From Pseudonocardia terrae (lineage in GTDB: Bacteria; Actinomycetota; Actinomycetes; Mycobacteriales; Pseudonocardiaceae), in assembly GCF_021343995.1 (NCBI RefSeq), contig NZ_JAJTTE010000003.1, positions 62,001 through 126,000 on the forward strand: 64,000 nucleotides of DNA, read 5' to 3'. Shown in pieces: positions 52,314 through 60,418 of the stretch. Within the stretch, counting starts at the first letter, position 1. Each line of letters opens with the position of its first letter. A program made the position numbers and the translations under genes. Under the pieces are notes generated by a model, which ran no database searches, was not told the DNA's origin, and saw nothing but the letters and a program-made list of their open reading frames with translations.

Positions 52314-52403
52314 GGAGGCTTCGCCTAGTCTGGTCTATGGCGCCGCACTGCTAATGCGGTTTGGGGTAACCCCCCATCCCGGGTTCAAATCCCGGAGCCT
52401 CCG
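52314..52403 (+). tRNA. tRNA-Ser (anticodon GCT)
   Basis: GGAGGCT at 52314-52320 pairs with AGCCTCC at 52396-52402. Anticodon stem CCGCA/TGCGG encloses CTGCTAA, anticodon GCT. Long variable arm of the serine class; T loop in GGGTTCAAATCCC. CCA is not encoded. Confidence 0.95.
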
Positions 52404-52461
52404 CACCGGTAGGGCCGACTCCCGGGTCGGTTCGGCCAGGTTGTATAACTGAACACGGCAC

Positions 52462-52534
52462 GCGCCCGTAGCTCAACGGATAGAGCATCTGACTACGGAT
52501 CAGAAGGTTAGGGGTTCGAATCCCTTCGGGCGCA
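52462..52534 (+). tRNA. tRNA-Arg (anticodon ACG)
   Basis: GCGCCCG at 52462-52468 pairs with CGGGCGC at 52527-52533. Anticodon stem TCTGA/TCAGA with loop CTACGGA gives anticodon ACG (read as ICG). T arm AGGGGTTCGAATCCCTT. CCA not encoded. Followed by a strong terminator and then an integrase relic, so its 3' half may have been an attachment site. Confidence 0.95.
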
Positions 52535-52545
52535 CAGCACGGACT

Positions 52546-52578
52546 CGGGCCCTGACCAGTACGTATGGTCAGGGCCCG
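52546..52578 (+). terminator. Terminator of the tRNA pair
   Basis: CGGGCCCTGACCA (52546-52558) and its perfect complement (52566-52578) with a 7-base loop GTACGTA. A 13-bp stem 11 bases after tRNA-Arg. Confidence 0.8.
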
Positions 52579-52648
52579 CCTCGTTCCGAGTCGCCGAAGT
52601 GGATCGCGATCCACGGTCTGATCCACATGCGTTCCCAGCTTCCAGTTT

Positions 52649-52855
52649 GTGACCGCCGTGCAGGAGCCGCCGAAGCCGCGGCAACGGGGCAGCGTCCGCC
52701 GGATGCGCGACAGGTTCCAGGTGCGCGTGTCGGCCGGCGAGGACCCCAGCACAGGGCGAGCGGATCATCCTCACGGACAGCGTCCCGATCGAGCTGCCGG
52801 GCAACGCACGCTCGGAGCAGGCGGCCCAGAAGGAGGCTGAGAAGCTCCGGGGCGC
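52649..52855 (+). pseudogene. Phage-type integrase, N-terminal relic
   Basis: GTG at 52649 reads TAVQEPPKPRQRGSVRRMRD and RFQVRVSAGEDPSTG, the start of the SAM-like N-terminal region of tyrosine recombinases. One extra base near 52756 shifts the frame; the continuation is ERIILTDSVPIELPGNARSE and QAAQKEAEKL. The frame then enters antisense oxidoreductase codons, so only about 60 of an expected 400 residues remain. It lies 115 bp from tRNA-Arg, where such integrases insert. Confidence 0.65.
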
Positions 52856-53773
52856 TCAGGGCCGCACGCGAATGACGGTCTTGCCCTTGCGCCGCTCGGT
52901 CGGGTTGAGCGCGGGGATGGCCTCGTCGAGGGTCGCGAGGGTTCCGACGTGCGTGCGAAGGCGCCCGTCTCGCACCCGGTCGACGATCTCCACCAGCTGA
53001 CCCGGAACGGACTCGACGACGAAGTCGACCGCCAAGCCGTCGACGGGGCGAGCCTCAACAGGTCCGACCACCGACACCAGCGTTCCGCCAGGCCGGATGA
53101 TGCCGGCCGAGCGCCTTTGGACATCACCGCCGATGACATCGAAGACCAGGTCGACCCTGCCGATGTCGTCGAGATCCTCGTGGTCGAGATCGAGGAACTC
53201 GTTCGCGCCGAAGTCGAGCGCGGCCTGGCGGTCCGCCGCCCGACCGGTACCGATGACGTGGGCGCCGAACTCCCGGGCGAGCTGCGTCACCACAGATCCG
53301 ACGGCGCCGGCGGCGCCGTGGGCGAGGAGGCTCTGCCCCGCCTGGAGGCGACCGTGCTGGAACAGGCCCTGCCACGCGGTCAGGCCGGAGATCGGCAGAC
53401 TCGCACCCAGCGTGAAGTCGACGTTCCCCGGCAGCGGCGCAAGGTTGCGTGCCTCCACGGCCGCGTACTCGGCCAGCGTTCCGTCGCGGTGCCAGTCCGT
53501 GATCCCGAACACTCGCTGTCCCAGGGAGAGTCCCGTCGTGCCGTAGCCGAGGGAGCAGACCACTCCGGCGAACTCATGGCCGATGATCGCCGGGACGCGA
53601 TCGTGACCGGAGCGATCGACCCACGTCGAGGGCCACTCCCACTCTGCGGGGACGAAGCCCGACGCGTGGACTTCAACGACGACGTCGTTGATCGCCGGCG
53701 TCGGCTCGGGCCGCTCCGCCAGCGTGATCCCGGCCGCTTCCGCGGCCTGATCCATCGCGACGACTGCCTTCAT
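52856..53773 (-). CDS. Zinc-independent alcohol dehydrogenase/quinone oxidoreductase
   Basis: 305-residue medium-chain reductase: MKAVVAMDQAAEAAGITLAE, GHEFAGVV, LPISGLTAWQGLFQHGRLQA, nucleotide-binding LAHGAAGAVGSVVTQLAREFG and GRAADRQAALDFGANEFLD. Zinc ligands are absent (VPAEWEWPSTW at the usual Cys/His site), so a QOR-like enone or quinone reductase. Base composition is a little less GC-biased than its neighbours and it sits between an integrase relic and a transposase scrap, which suggests transfer. Divergent from a TetR gene across two matching operators. Confidence 0.88.
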   Translation of the reverse strand: MKAVVAMDQAAEAAGITLAERPEPTPAINDVVVEVHASGFVPAEWEWPSTWVDRSGHDRVPAIIGHEFAGVVCSLGYGTTGLSLGQRVFGITDWHRDGTLAEYAAVEARNLAPLPGNVDFTLGASLPISGLTAWQGLFQHGRLQAGQSLLAHGAAGAVGSVVTQLAREFGAHVIGTGRAADRQAALDFGANEFLDLDHEDLDDIGRVDLVFDVIGGDVQRRSAGIIRPGGTLVSVVGPVEARPVDGLAVDFVVESVPGQLVEIVDRVRDGRLRTHVGTLATLDEAIPALNPTERRKGKTVIRVRP

Positions 53774-53815
53774 GGGTGCCTCCGTATCGGGTGCTCGCCG
53801 GCACTGTGCGCCGTT

Positions 53816-53831
53816 TTGGGCTTGCTAGCCC
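53816..53831. promoter_or_regulatory. TetR operator 1
   Basis: TGGGCT-TGCT-AGCCCA, a perfect 6-4-6 dyad, 43 bp upstream of the oxidoreductase start. The same arms and spacer length recur at 53859-53874. Confidence 0.7.
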
Positions 53832-53858
53832 ACTGGCGGCAGTCAACACGACGCGAGT

Positions 53859-53874
53859 GTGGGCTGTCAAGCCC
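53859..53874. promoter_or_regulatory. TetR operator 2
   Basis: TGGGCT-GTCA-AGCCCA, same arms as operator 1, 43 bp away centre to centre and 22 bp before the TetR start. It overlaps a further small dyad CCCA-ATT-TGGG (53871-53881). The TetR protein probably binds both and represses both genes. Confidence 0.7.
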
Positions 53875-53896
53875 AATTTGGGTTATCGTGTGGGTC

Positions 53897-54625
53897 ATGG
53901 AAGCCGCAACGGAAGCTCGGGTGCCGCAGAAGCTCACGGACAAGGGGCGGGCGACCCGAGCCCGCATCCTCGAGCACGCCGCGGAGCTCATCTACACCAA
54001 GGGCGTCCACGCGACGAACAACGAGCAGCTCCGTCGCGCCGCCGGCGTCAGCGGGTCGCAGCTCAACCACTACTTCCCGACCAAGGAGAGCCTTGTCCTC
54101 GCGGTCATCGAATGGCAGGCCGAGCGCGTCCTCACGTTCCATCGCAGCGAGCGGTTCACCCACTTCGACAGCCTCGACTCGCTTCGGGAATGGGCGGGCG
54201 TCTACATCGCCTACGAGCGCTCCTACCAGGAAGGCTGCAGCCTCGGCTCGCTCGCCGGCGAGATCATCAAGACCGACCTCGACGTTCACGCGGAACTCGC
54301 GAACGCGTTCGAGCAGTGGAGAGACATCTTCCGGGATGGACTCGAACGGATGCAGAGACTCGGCCGCATCAGCACTGAGGCCGATCCCACCCGACTGGCC
54401 TATCTCCTGCTCTCCGCCTTTCAGGGTGGCATGCTCCTCGCCCAGGTCGCCCGCGACATCGCCCCGCTGAAAGACGCCCTGCGGGCAGCCATCGACCACG
54501 TGCAGACATTCGCGATGCCCCCTGCTGCCGACGTACTCGGAGATGTCACTGAGGCCCAGCCCGAGCAGCCCGGCCGGCCACCGCACACTCACCAGTCGCT
54601 GAGCTCAACGGTCACGTCCGGCTGA
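53897..54625 (+). CDS. TetR family regulator
   Basis: 242 residues from ATG at 53897. N-terminal DKGRATRARILEHAAELIYTKG, helix-turn-helix NNEQLRRAAGVSGSQLNHYFPTKESL (about 42-67), then a TetR_C-type effector domain with GCSLGSLAGEIIKTD and LSAFQGGMLLAQVARD. The last about 30 residues are Pro/Gln/His-rich and run into the transposase scrap, so the natural C-terminus may have been replaced. Divergent from the oxidoreductase and flanked by its two operators; ligand likely a small electrophile or quinone. Confidence 0.9.
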   Translation: MEAATEARVPQKLTDKGRATRARILEHAAELIYTKGVHATNNEQLRRAAGVSGSQLNHYFPTKESLVLAVIEWQAERVLTFHRSERFTHFDSLDSLREWAGVYIAYERSYQEGCSLGSLAGEIIKTDLDVHAELANAFEQWRDIFRDGLERMQRLGRISTEADPTRLAYLLLSAFQGGMLLAQVARDIAPLKDALRAAIDHVQTFAMPPAADVLGDVTEAQPEQPGRPPHTHQSLSSTVTSG

Positions 54626-54689
54626 TCCACGCTGCTCGGATGCCCGCCGATGAACAACTCGTCGTCGCCGTAGCAGGCGAAATGCACCA

Positions 54690-54830
54690 ACCAGGTCACC
54701 GAGATCGCGACGTGGTCGTCGTGGGTGAACACCGCCTCGAGCCGAGCACGCTGCCGGTCGGACAGCAGCGCCAGGCGGGTCCGCAGGGTGCGTCGCACCC
54801 GGTAGAGCGGGTCCCCGCTGCGGCCGGATG
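54690..54830 (-). mobile_element. ISL3-type transposase fragment
   Basis: On the minus strand GDPLYRVRRTLRTRLALLSD and RQRARLEAVFTHDDHVAISVTW match an internal piece of ISL3 family transposases (the usual text is G-x-P-L-Y-x-x-R-R-x-L...DRQ...R-L...LF-x-x-D-x-H-V-x-V-x-x-T-W). After the Trp the reading changes to unrelated sequence ending in a stop near 54589-54600. About 45 codons remain; no terminal repeats seen. Confidence 0.55.
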
Positions 54831-54882
54831 AACAGCCCGTGGCGGGCGGCCCGCACCGCGGGCATCACCGGGGTCGGAGACG

Positions 54883-55929
54883 TCACACCGCGTCGGTGAG
54901 GGCCCGGCAGAGCGCCACGATCAGGTCGGTCTGGGTCACCATGCCGCACAGCCCGCCGTCGGCGTCGACGATCACCGCGGCGTGGGCGTGGCCGTCGGTC
55001 AGCGCGCGGCTCAGCGCCAGCGCGGGCAGGTCGGCGGGTGCGGTCAGGGGCGGCGAGGCCACCTCGCTGACGCAGGAGGCCGGACGCACGAGCTCGCGGA
55101 GCCCGACCGTGCCCACGACGGTGCCGTCGGGACCGAGCACCGGCAGCGTGCGGACGTCGTGGGCGAGCAGCAGGGCCCGCGCGGTCTCCGGGGTGTCGTG
55201 CACGGTCACGCGGACGACCTCGCGCGACATCACGTCACCCGCCGTCGGCTCGCCGTGCCGGCGGACGAGGGCCTGGGTCTCCACCTCCCGCAGCAGGAGC
55301 CCGATGTCCTCCCGGCTGATGTCGAACGCCTCACCGACCTCGATCAGCGCCCGGTCGACGTCCTCGGCGCGGAACCGGCTGCGGCGCTCCGCCGGATCGA
55401 CGCGCGGTGCCCGGTGGGGGTAGGTGTGGCCGGTGAGCCGGTGGAACAGCCAGCCCATCCCGACGAGGACGACCGAGTTCAACCCGACCGGGACGAACGC
55501 GAACAACGGGCCGGCCGCGGCCACCACGCTGCCGCCGATCACGATCGTCAACGCCGCGGCGCCCCCGGGCGGGTGCAGGCACCGGCACAGCGACATGGCC
55601 GCGATCGCCCCACCCACTGCGAGCCCGGCGGCGAGGACCGTGTCGTGGACGAATGCCGTCACCCCGATTCCGACCAGCGCCGAGAGCACGTTGCCGCCGA
55701 TGACCGACCAGGGCTGGGCGAGCGGGCTCGTGGGCACCGCGAACACGAGGACGGCCGACGCCCCGACCGGCGCGACGAGGAAGGGCAACGCCGCCTTCGG
55801 CCCCACGACGAAGTAGCCGAGCAGCGCGGTGACGCAGAGGGCGGCGAGCGCCCCACCGCACGCGAGCAGGCGCTCGCGGAGCGTGGCACCGGCCAGGATC
55901 GGACGGAAGAGGCAGCGGATCCGACCCAT
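54883..55929 (-). CDS. HPP family membrane protein with CBS pair
   Basis: 348 residues from ATG at 55929 (MGRIRCLFRPILAGATLRER); an ATG at 55983 would add 18. Five hydrophobic segments include VAPVGASAVLVFAVPTSPLAQPWSVIGGN and LCRCLHPPGGAAALTIVIGG, the H-P-P motif of the HPP family. After about residue 190 come a linker and two CBS domains (VRVTVHDTPETARALLLAHD, RTLPVLGPDGTVVGTVGLRE and HAAVIVDADGGLCGMVTQTDL) that probably sense adenine nucleotides. HPP proteins are linked to nitrite uptake in plants; role in bacteria unclear. Confidence 0.87.
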   Translation of the reverse strand: MGRIRCLFRPILAGATLRERLLACGGALAALCVTALLGYFVVGPKAALPFLVAPVGASAVLVFAVPTSPLAQPWSVIGGNVLSALVGIGVTAFVHDTVLAAGLAVGGAIAAMSLCRCLHPPGGAAALTIVIGGSVVAAAGPLFAFVPVGLNSVVLVGMGWLFHRLTGHTYPHRAPRVDPAERRSRFRAEDVDRALIEVGEAFDISREDIGLLLREVETQALVRRHGEPTAGDVMSREVVRVTVHDTPETARALLLAHDVRTLPVLGPDGTVVGTVGLRELVRPASCVSEVASPPLTAPADLPALALSRALTDGHAHAAVIVDADGGLCGMVTQTDLIVALCRALTDAV

Positions 55930-56226
55930 CCGCGCACCACCCTGCCCCGTCCGTGCCGTCGCGACCGGCGGCGACGGGCCCACGAATGTTACGGGCGGAC
56001 GACGTCGCAGTTGACCATCGAACCGGGCCGTGCATCCCCGTCCGAGCGGCCCCGTCCGACCGGCGTTGCCGGGGCCCGCCCCGCAGGTGGGGCTGGGATT
56101 TCGGGGTCCGCCGGGCGCACACTGGACGGGCCCCGGCCCGCCCGCCGGGGTGCCTCGCCTCTCGTGACGTCCGGTGTCACAGCGGGCGTGGCCGAACCGG
56201 ACGAGGGCGTTCAGGGGGTGCGAGGC

Positions 56227-56472
56227 ATGGTCTCGAGACGGTCACCGGCCGAGCGGCAGACGTGGACCGCGGACGAGCAGGCGGAGCTGAACCGGCGGGC
56301 GCGGGCCCGCCGCCGGGTGCTCGGCCTTCCGGGGACGGCGGCCGACGCCGGACTCGACGTCGACGGCGGGCCCGAGCTCGTCGAGGTGGTGGGCCCCGAC
56401 GCCGCCGGGATCCCGGACCCGGCCGTGGAACCGGTCGTCGTGGACGTCCCGGAGCCGCGCCGGCCGGGCTGA
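56227..56472 (+). CDS. Possible small acidic protein, unassigned
   Basis: 81 residues from ATG at 56227: MVSRRSPAERQTWTADEQAE, a basic helix RRARARRRVLGLPG, and an acidic, Val/Pro-rich tail. An in-frame GTG at 56188 is an alternative start. No family recognised and no partner. Coding is plausible from third-position GC but not certain; the 55984-56226 stretch upstream shows no clear gene. Confidence 0.35.
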   Translation: MVSRRSPAERQTWTADEQAELNRRARARRRVLGLPGTAADAGLDVDGGPELVEVVGPDAAGIPDPAVEPVVVDVPEPRRPG

Positions 56473-56555
56473 CGCCTCCGGTACCCCGGGCCGATGATCG
56501 GCCGGCGTCCGGCCAGCGGTCGCGAAGGTCCCCGGGCTTCGTCATCCTCGGAGGT

Positions 56556-56996
56556 ATGGCGGACGACTCGGGCTTCTACAGCATCCGGTTCGGCGCGGAC
56601 CCGGTGCAGCTCGCCTTCTTCCGGGCGGGGCTGGACCGTTGGCTCCAGGCGCTGGAGTGGCCCGAGGCCGAACGTGTGGACGCCATCCTCGCCGTGAGCG
56701 AGGCCTGTACGAACGCGGTCAAGCACGCCTACGCCGGCGGCGTCCCCGGGGACGTCGAGGTGGTCGGCCGGCTGGTGGTCGGGCCCGCGAGCCGCCAGGT
56801 CGTCGTGACGGTGCGCGACGAGGGTGTGTGGCGCCCGGACCACGGCGACAAGGGCTACGGCATGAGCGTCATGCGCGGCTGCATGGAGCGGGTCTCGATC
56901 CGCCGCGACGACGTCGGCACGACCGTCACGCTCGTCAGCGTCCCGGTGCCGCTGCTCGGCGCCCCGGACGGTTCCGGGCTCGCCGCCGCCGAGTGA
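56556..56996 (+). CDS. RsbW-like anti-sigma ATPase (HATPase_c_2)
   Basis: 146-residue GHKL-fold kinase of the SpoIIAB/RsbW group. N box ILAVSEACTNAVKHAYAGG (49-67), G1 VTVRDEGVWRP, G2 GDKGYGMSVMRGCMERV, and a final beta strand. Such proteins bind a sigma factor and phosphorylate an STAS antagonist. Ribosome site GGAGG two bases before ATG at 56556 is close but acceptable. No sigma factor or antagonist gene is adjacent, so its target is elsewhere. Confidence 0.88.
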   Translation: MADDSGFYSIRFGADPVQLAFFRAGLDRWLQALEWPEAERVDAILAVSEACTNAVKHAYAGGVPGDVEVVGRLVVGPASRQVVVTVRDEGVWRPDHGDKGYGMSVMRGCMERVSIRRDDVGTTVTLVSVPVPLLGAPDGSGLAAAE

Positions 56997-57020
56997 GCCC
57001 CCCTCCAGAGGGAGGGCTCA
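56994..57020. terminator. Hairpin overlapping two convergent stops
   Basis: TGAGCCC at 56994-57000 pairs with GGGCTCA at 57014-57020, and CTCC pairs with GGAG inside after a small C bulge. The stem includes the stop codons of both the RsbW-like gene and the GT39-like gene. Confidence 0.65.
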
Positions 57021-58574
57021 GGGGGTCCGGAGGGCCCAGACGTCGCAACCGTCGAACGTCGTGGTGCGGACCTGGTCGGCGTTGTCGCGCAGCCAGTTCG
57101 CCAGCGGGCCGGTGAGCTGCCCCGGCACCGGGTTCGCGAACCAGCGCGCCCCCTGCGCGCGCATGCTCGCGAGCCGGTTCGGGTCGTACTGGTCGGCGGC
57201 CAGCACCCAGCCGTACCGGTCGGCCCGGTAGAGGATCACCGGCTCCTGGTAGTTGTTCGCGACGCCGTCCTCGGTCGTGGTGCTGTCCGTGCCGACGACC
57301 ACCAGGTCGCCCGGGGCGGAGACCGCCGCCAGCTGGGTGGCGCAGGTGCCGAGGGCGCCCGCGTTGGGGTTGAAGGACTGGCGGAAGACGTTGAGCGACT
57401 GGGCGCCCAGCGCGAGCACGGCCACCACCCCGAGTGCCGCGACGAGGCGCGGGCCGACCCGCCCGCGCACCAGCCGCTGCGCCGCGACCAGGCCGATGCC
57501 GATCGTGATCGCGGCGTAGGGCAGCGAGTAGACGTGGTACTGGATGCCGAGGTCGGAGCCGCTGTAGCGGCCGACCGCGAAGTAGTAGACGACGAGCGCG
57601 ACCGCACCGGCCAGCAGGAAGGGCGCGGCCGCCGCGCCGCGTCGGTGTCGCCACAGCCACGCCGCGCCCAGCAGCGCGAACGGCACCCCGACCACGCCGT
57701 AGATGAACAGCACCTCGCTGCGCAGGTTGCCGAGGTAGAAGTCGGCGCCCAGCCACATGGCGAGGTTGCCGAACTTGTCGTCGCCCCCGGAGATCACGCC
57801 GAAGGTGTTGCCGTAGGTCTCGTAGAGGCTCGAGGCGTGCCGCAGCCACAGCACGGGCAGCACGAGCGCGGCGACGCCCGCCAGGTAGACCGAGGGCCGG
57901 CGCAGCCGGTCGCGCGCCGCGAGCAGCAGCCAGAGCGCCATCACCAGCCCGACGTGCAGCGAGGTCGGCTTGGCGAGCCCGGCGAGCGAGACCGCCCCGG
58001 CCGCGGCCACCAGCCACACCGGACGGTCCTCCTGCAGCCAGCGACAGAAGAACAGCAACGCCAGCAGCGTGAAGGCGAGCACCGTGGCCTCGGGCATGAA
58101 GGCCGTGCCCCAGCGCATGAACGCCGGCGAGACCGCCCAGGCGATCAGCGCCCACCGGGCGGCCGCGGGCGGCAGGATCCGCTTCGCCAGCCCCCAGAAC
58201 GCCGCCGTCGCGACGAGCATGAAGGCCAGCGACACCAGCCGGCCGAGGAACTCGTGGTCGCCGAAGAGCGTGTAGAGGACGCCGGTGAGCCACGGCATGA
58301 TCGGCAGCTCGGACTCGACGTAGCCCGGCCCGTTCCCGCCCCAGTTGATCTGCGGCATGAACAGGTTGAGCCCGTGCTCGGCGTAGTTGCGGGCCATCGA
58401 CGCGGTGTCGGACTGGCGCCAGATGTCGCCGGGATAGGTCAGGGGGCCGAAGGCACGGACCACCGACAGGGCCGTGACGACTCCGAGCACGAGCAGCGCG
58501 GCGCGACCCAACAGATCCGGTCGCGGGCGCTCGGGGGCCAGGGCCGTCGGTGGCCGGTCGATGTCGAGCTGCAC
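57018..58574 (-). CDS. GT39/ArnT-like membrane glycosyltransferase
   Basis: 518 residues, about 12 hydrophobic segments, PMT/ArnT-type GT-C fold. The first outside loop carries TYPGDIWRQSDTASMARNYAEHG with the R-Q-x-D-T motif, then NWGGNGPGYVESELPI and FGDHEFLGRLVSLAF, all common to polyprenyl-phosphate sugar transferases of this group. A soluble C-terminal domain with Cys in LGTCATQLAA and FDGCDVWAL may form a disulfide outside. Acceptor (protein or glycolipid) unknown. ATG at 58574. Confidence 0.82.
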   Translation of the reverse strand: MQLDIDRPPTALAPERPRPDLLGRAALLVLGVVTALSVVRAFGPLTYPGDIWRQSDTASMARNYAEHGLNLFMPQINWGGNGPGYVESELPIMPWLTGVLYTLFGDHEFLGRLVSLAFMLVATAAFWGLAKRILPPAAARWALIAWAVSPAFMRWGTAFMPEATVLAFTLLALLFFCRWLQEDRPVWLVAAAGAVSLAGLAKPTSLHVGLVMALWLLLAARDRLRRPSVYLAGVAALVLPVLWLRHASSLYETYGNTFGVISGGDDKFGNLAMWLGADFYLGNLRSEVLFIYGVVGVPFALLGAAWLWRHRRGAAAAPFLLAGAVALVVYYFAVGRYSGSDLGIQYHVYSLPYAAITIGIGLVAAQRLVRGRVGPRLVAALGVVAVLALGAQSLNVFRQSFNPNAGALGTCATQLAAVSAPGDLVVVGTDSTTTEDGVANNYQEPVILYRADRYGWVLAADQYDPNRLASMRAQGARWFANPVPGQLTGPLANWLRDNADQVRTTTFDGCDVWALRTP

Positions 58575-58714
58575 CCGTCACATCGTGCACAGGTTGCCTG
58601 TGGGCACCCTGAGGACCCCTCCGTTGGTCCGCTCGGAGTCGACGGATGCGTCGCGCGGCATAGGATCGGTGTCGACTCCCCACCGTCGGATCCCGCAGCG
58701 AGGAGGGTCCGGGA

Positions 58715-60355
58715 ATGTCCGCGCTCCGCCCCGAGATCGCCCAGTCCTGGCAGCGACTCTCGTCCTCCGGGCTGGATCCCGCCGCGTGCCTCGACGCCGG
58801 CGCGGCCGTCGAGCCCGACCCCGGCACCCGGCTGCGCCGCGCGGCGGGTCCGGTGCTCACCGCGCTCGAGGGCCACCTGCACGGCTCCCGGTTCGCGCTC
58901 GTCCTGGCCGACCGGGAGACGCGGCTGGTCGACATCCGGTTCGGCTCGCCCGAGCTGGAGCCGGTGCTGCAGTCCGTGGGCGTGGTGCCGGGGATGTTGT
59001 TCACCGAGCGGGTCAGCGGCACGAACTCGGTGGCCACGGTCGCCGAGCTGCGCCGGGGGATCGCCGTCGTCGGCGCGGAGCACTACCTGGAGTCGCTGAA
59101 GCGGTTCGCCTGCTACGGGGTGCCGATCCGGGACCCGTTGACCGGGCGGCACGCCGGCGTCCTGGACATCACCTGCCTGACCGCCGACGCCAGCCCGCTG
59201 CTGCGGCCCTTCCTGCTCGGCGCCGCCCAGCAGATCGCCGACGGCATGCTGGCCGAGGCCCGCGGCTCGCACCGGCGCGTGCTCGCGGCGTTCGAGGCGG
59301 CGCGGCTGCGGGCGACGGGGCCGCTGGTGGCGTTCGGGCCCGACCTCGTGCTGACCAACGACGCCGCGGCCGACCTGCTGCAGCCCGTCGACCACGCCGC
59401 CCTGCAGGCCCTGCGGCACGGGCGGCCGGGGCCGGTGCGCACCGAGGTCGAGCTGGCGTCGGGCGCGCGGATGGTCGCCCGCGTCGAGCCGGTCGGCGCC
59501 GGGGGTTTCCTCGTCGAGCTCGAACGGCCGGAGCGGCCGCCGGCGGTGCGCGGGGTGATGCCCGTGCCGGACCGGGACTGGCATGCCGAGCTGCGGCCGC
59601 GGATCCGGCGCTACCGCGCGGAGCAGGCGAACGTGCTGGTGCTCGGGGAACCCGGCACGGGCCGGACGACGGTCGCGACGGAGCTCGCCGGCGCGGGGGT
59701 GCCGGTGCTGGCCGGTGCGCACGTCGCGCTGGCCGACACGGCGGTGCCGCTGGCCGAGGCGACCGGCGGGGGCACCCTCCTGGTCGAGGACGCCCACCTG
59801 CTCGCGCCGGCCGTCGCGGCGCACCTGGGCCGCGAGGTGGACCGGCGGGGTGTGCGGCTCGTGCTGACCGCCGGCGTCGGCGGGCTGCCGGCCGGGGAGA
59901 CGGCGGCGTTCGGGGCCCGCTGCCCGGTCCGCCTGGAGCTGCCGACCGTGCGCAGCCGGCGCGATCGTGTCCCGGCCCTCGCCGGGACGCTGCTGCGGGA
60001 GCGCGCTGGCACCGCCGTCCGCTTCACCACCGGAGCGCTGCGGACCCTCGCCGCGCACGACTGGCCGGGCAACCTGCGCGAGCTCGCCACGGTCGTCGGG
60101 TACGTCGCCGGGCGCCGGTCGGCGGGCGACCTCACCGAGGCCGACCTGCCGCCCGGCTACCGGGAGGGGCCCCGCGAACCGGTCCCGGGTGCCCTCTGGC
60201 AGGCGGAGCGGGACGCGATCGTCCGCTGTCTGGAGAGCTGCGGGGGCAACAAGGTGCACGCCGCGCGCCGGCTGGGGATCAGCCGGACCACGCTCTACCG
60301 CCGGATCCGCGAGCTGCACATCGACCCGGAGGCGTTGCGCGAGCGGCCGGCGTGA
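58715..60355 (+). CDS. Fis-type activator (AcoR/MimR-like) without the sigma-54 loop
   Basis: 546 residues from ATG at 58715. The GAF-like sensor half (about 1-270) has SGTNSVATVAELRRGIAVVG and HYLESLKRFACYGVPIRDP, typical of AcoR-like regulators of alcohol and acetoin pathways. The AAA+ part (about 295-460) is short: Walker A GEPGTGRTT (310-318), a Walker B-like GGTLLVEDAHLL, and DWPGNLRELATVV, but no GAFTGA loop that contacts sigma-54. The Fis helix-turn-helix GGNKVHAARRLGISRTTLYR is at about 510-529. Convergent with the alcohol dehydrogenase gene it may control. Confidence 0.85.
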   Translation: MSALRPEIAQSWQRLSSSGLDPAACLDAGAAVEPDPGTRLRRAAGPVLTALEGHLHGSRFALVLADRETRLVDIRFGSPELEPVLQSVGVVPGMLFTERVSGTNSVATVAELRRGIAVVGAEHYLESLKRFACYGVPIRDPLTGRHAGVLDITCLTADASPLLRPFLLGAAQQIADGMLAEARGSHRRVLAAFEAARLRATGPLVAFGPDLVLTNDAAADLLQPVDHAALQALRHGRPGPVRTEVELASGARMVARVEPVGAGGFLVELERPERPPAVRGVMPVPDRDWHAELRPRIRRYRAEQANVLVLGEPGTGRTTVATELAGAGVPVLAGAHVALADTAVPLAEATGGGTLLVEDAHLLAPAVAAHLGREVDRRGVRLVLTAGVGGLPAGETAAFGARCPVRLELPTVRSRRDRVPALAGTLLRERAGTAVRFTTGALRTLAAHDWPGNLRELATVVGYVAGRRSAGDLTEADLPPGYREGPREPVPGALWQAERDAIVRCLESCGGNKVHAARRLGISRTTLYRRIRELHIDPEALRERPA

Positions 60356-60372
60356 GACTCCGCCTCCGGCGA

Positions 60373-60390
60373 GGCCGGGTTCTCCCGGCC
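60373..60390. terminator. Hairpin between activator and alcohol dehydrogenase
   Basis: GGCCGGG (60373-60379), loop TTCT, CCCGGCC (60384-60390), in the 63-bp gap of two convergent genes. Confidence 0.6.
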
Positions 60391-60418
60391 CCGCCGCGGC
60401 GGATCAGGTGTCCCGGAC

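Noticed and set aside
52649..54830. Active prophage or transposon
   Set aside because: Integrase and transposase are reduced to fragments with frame changes, and no phage structural or terminal repeat sequence is visible.
60373..60418. Sigma-54 promoter near the alcohol dehydrogenase
   Set aside because: No TGGCAC-N5-TTGC type element was seen on either strand near either gene.
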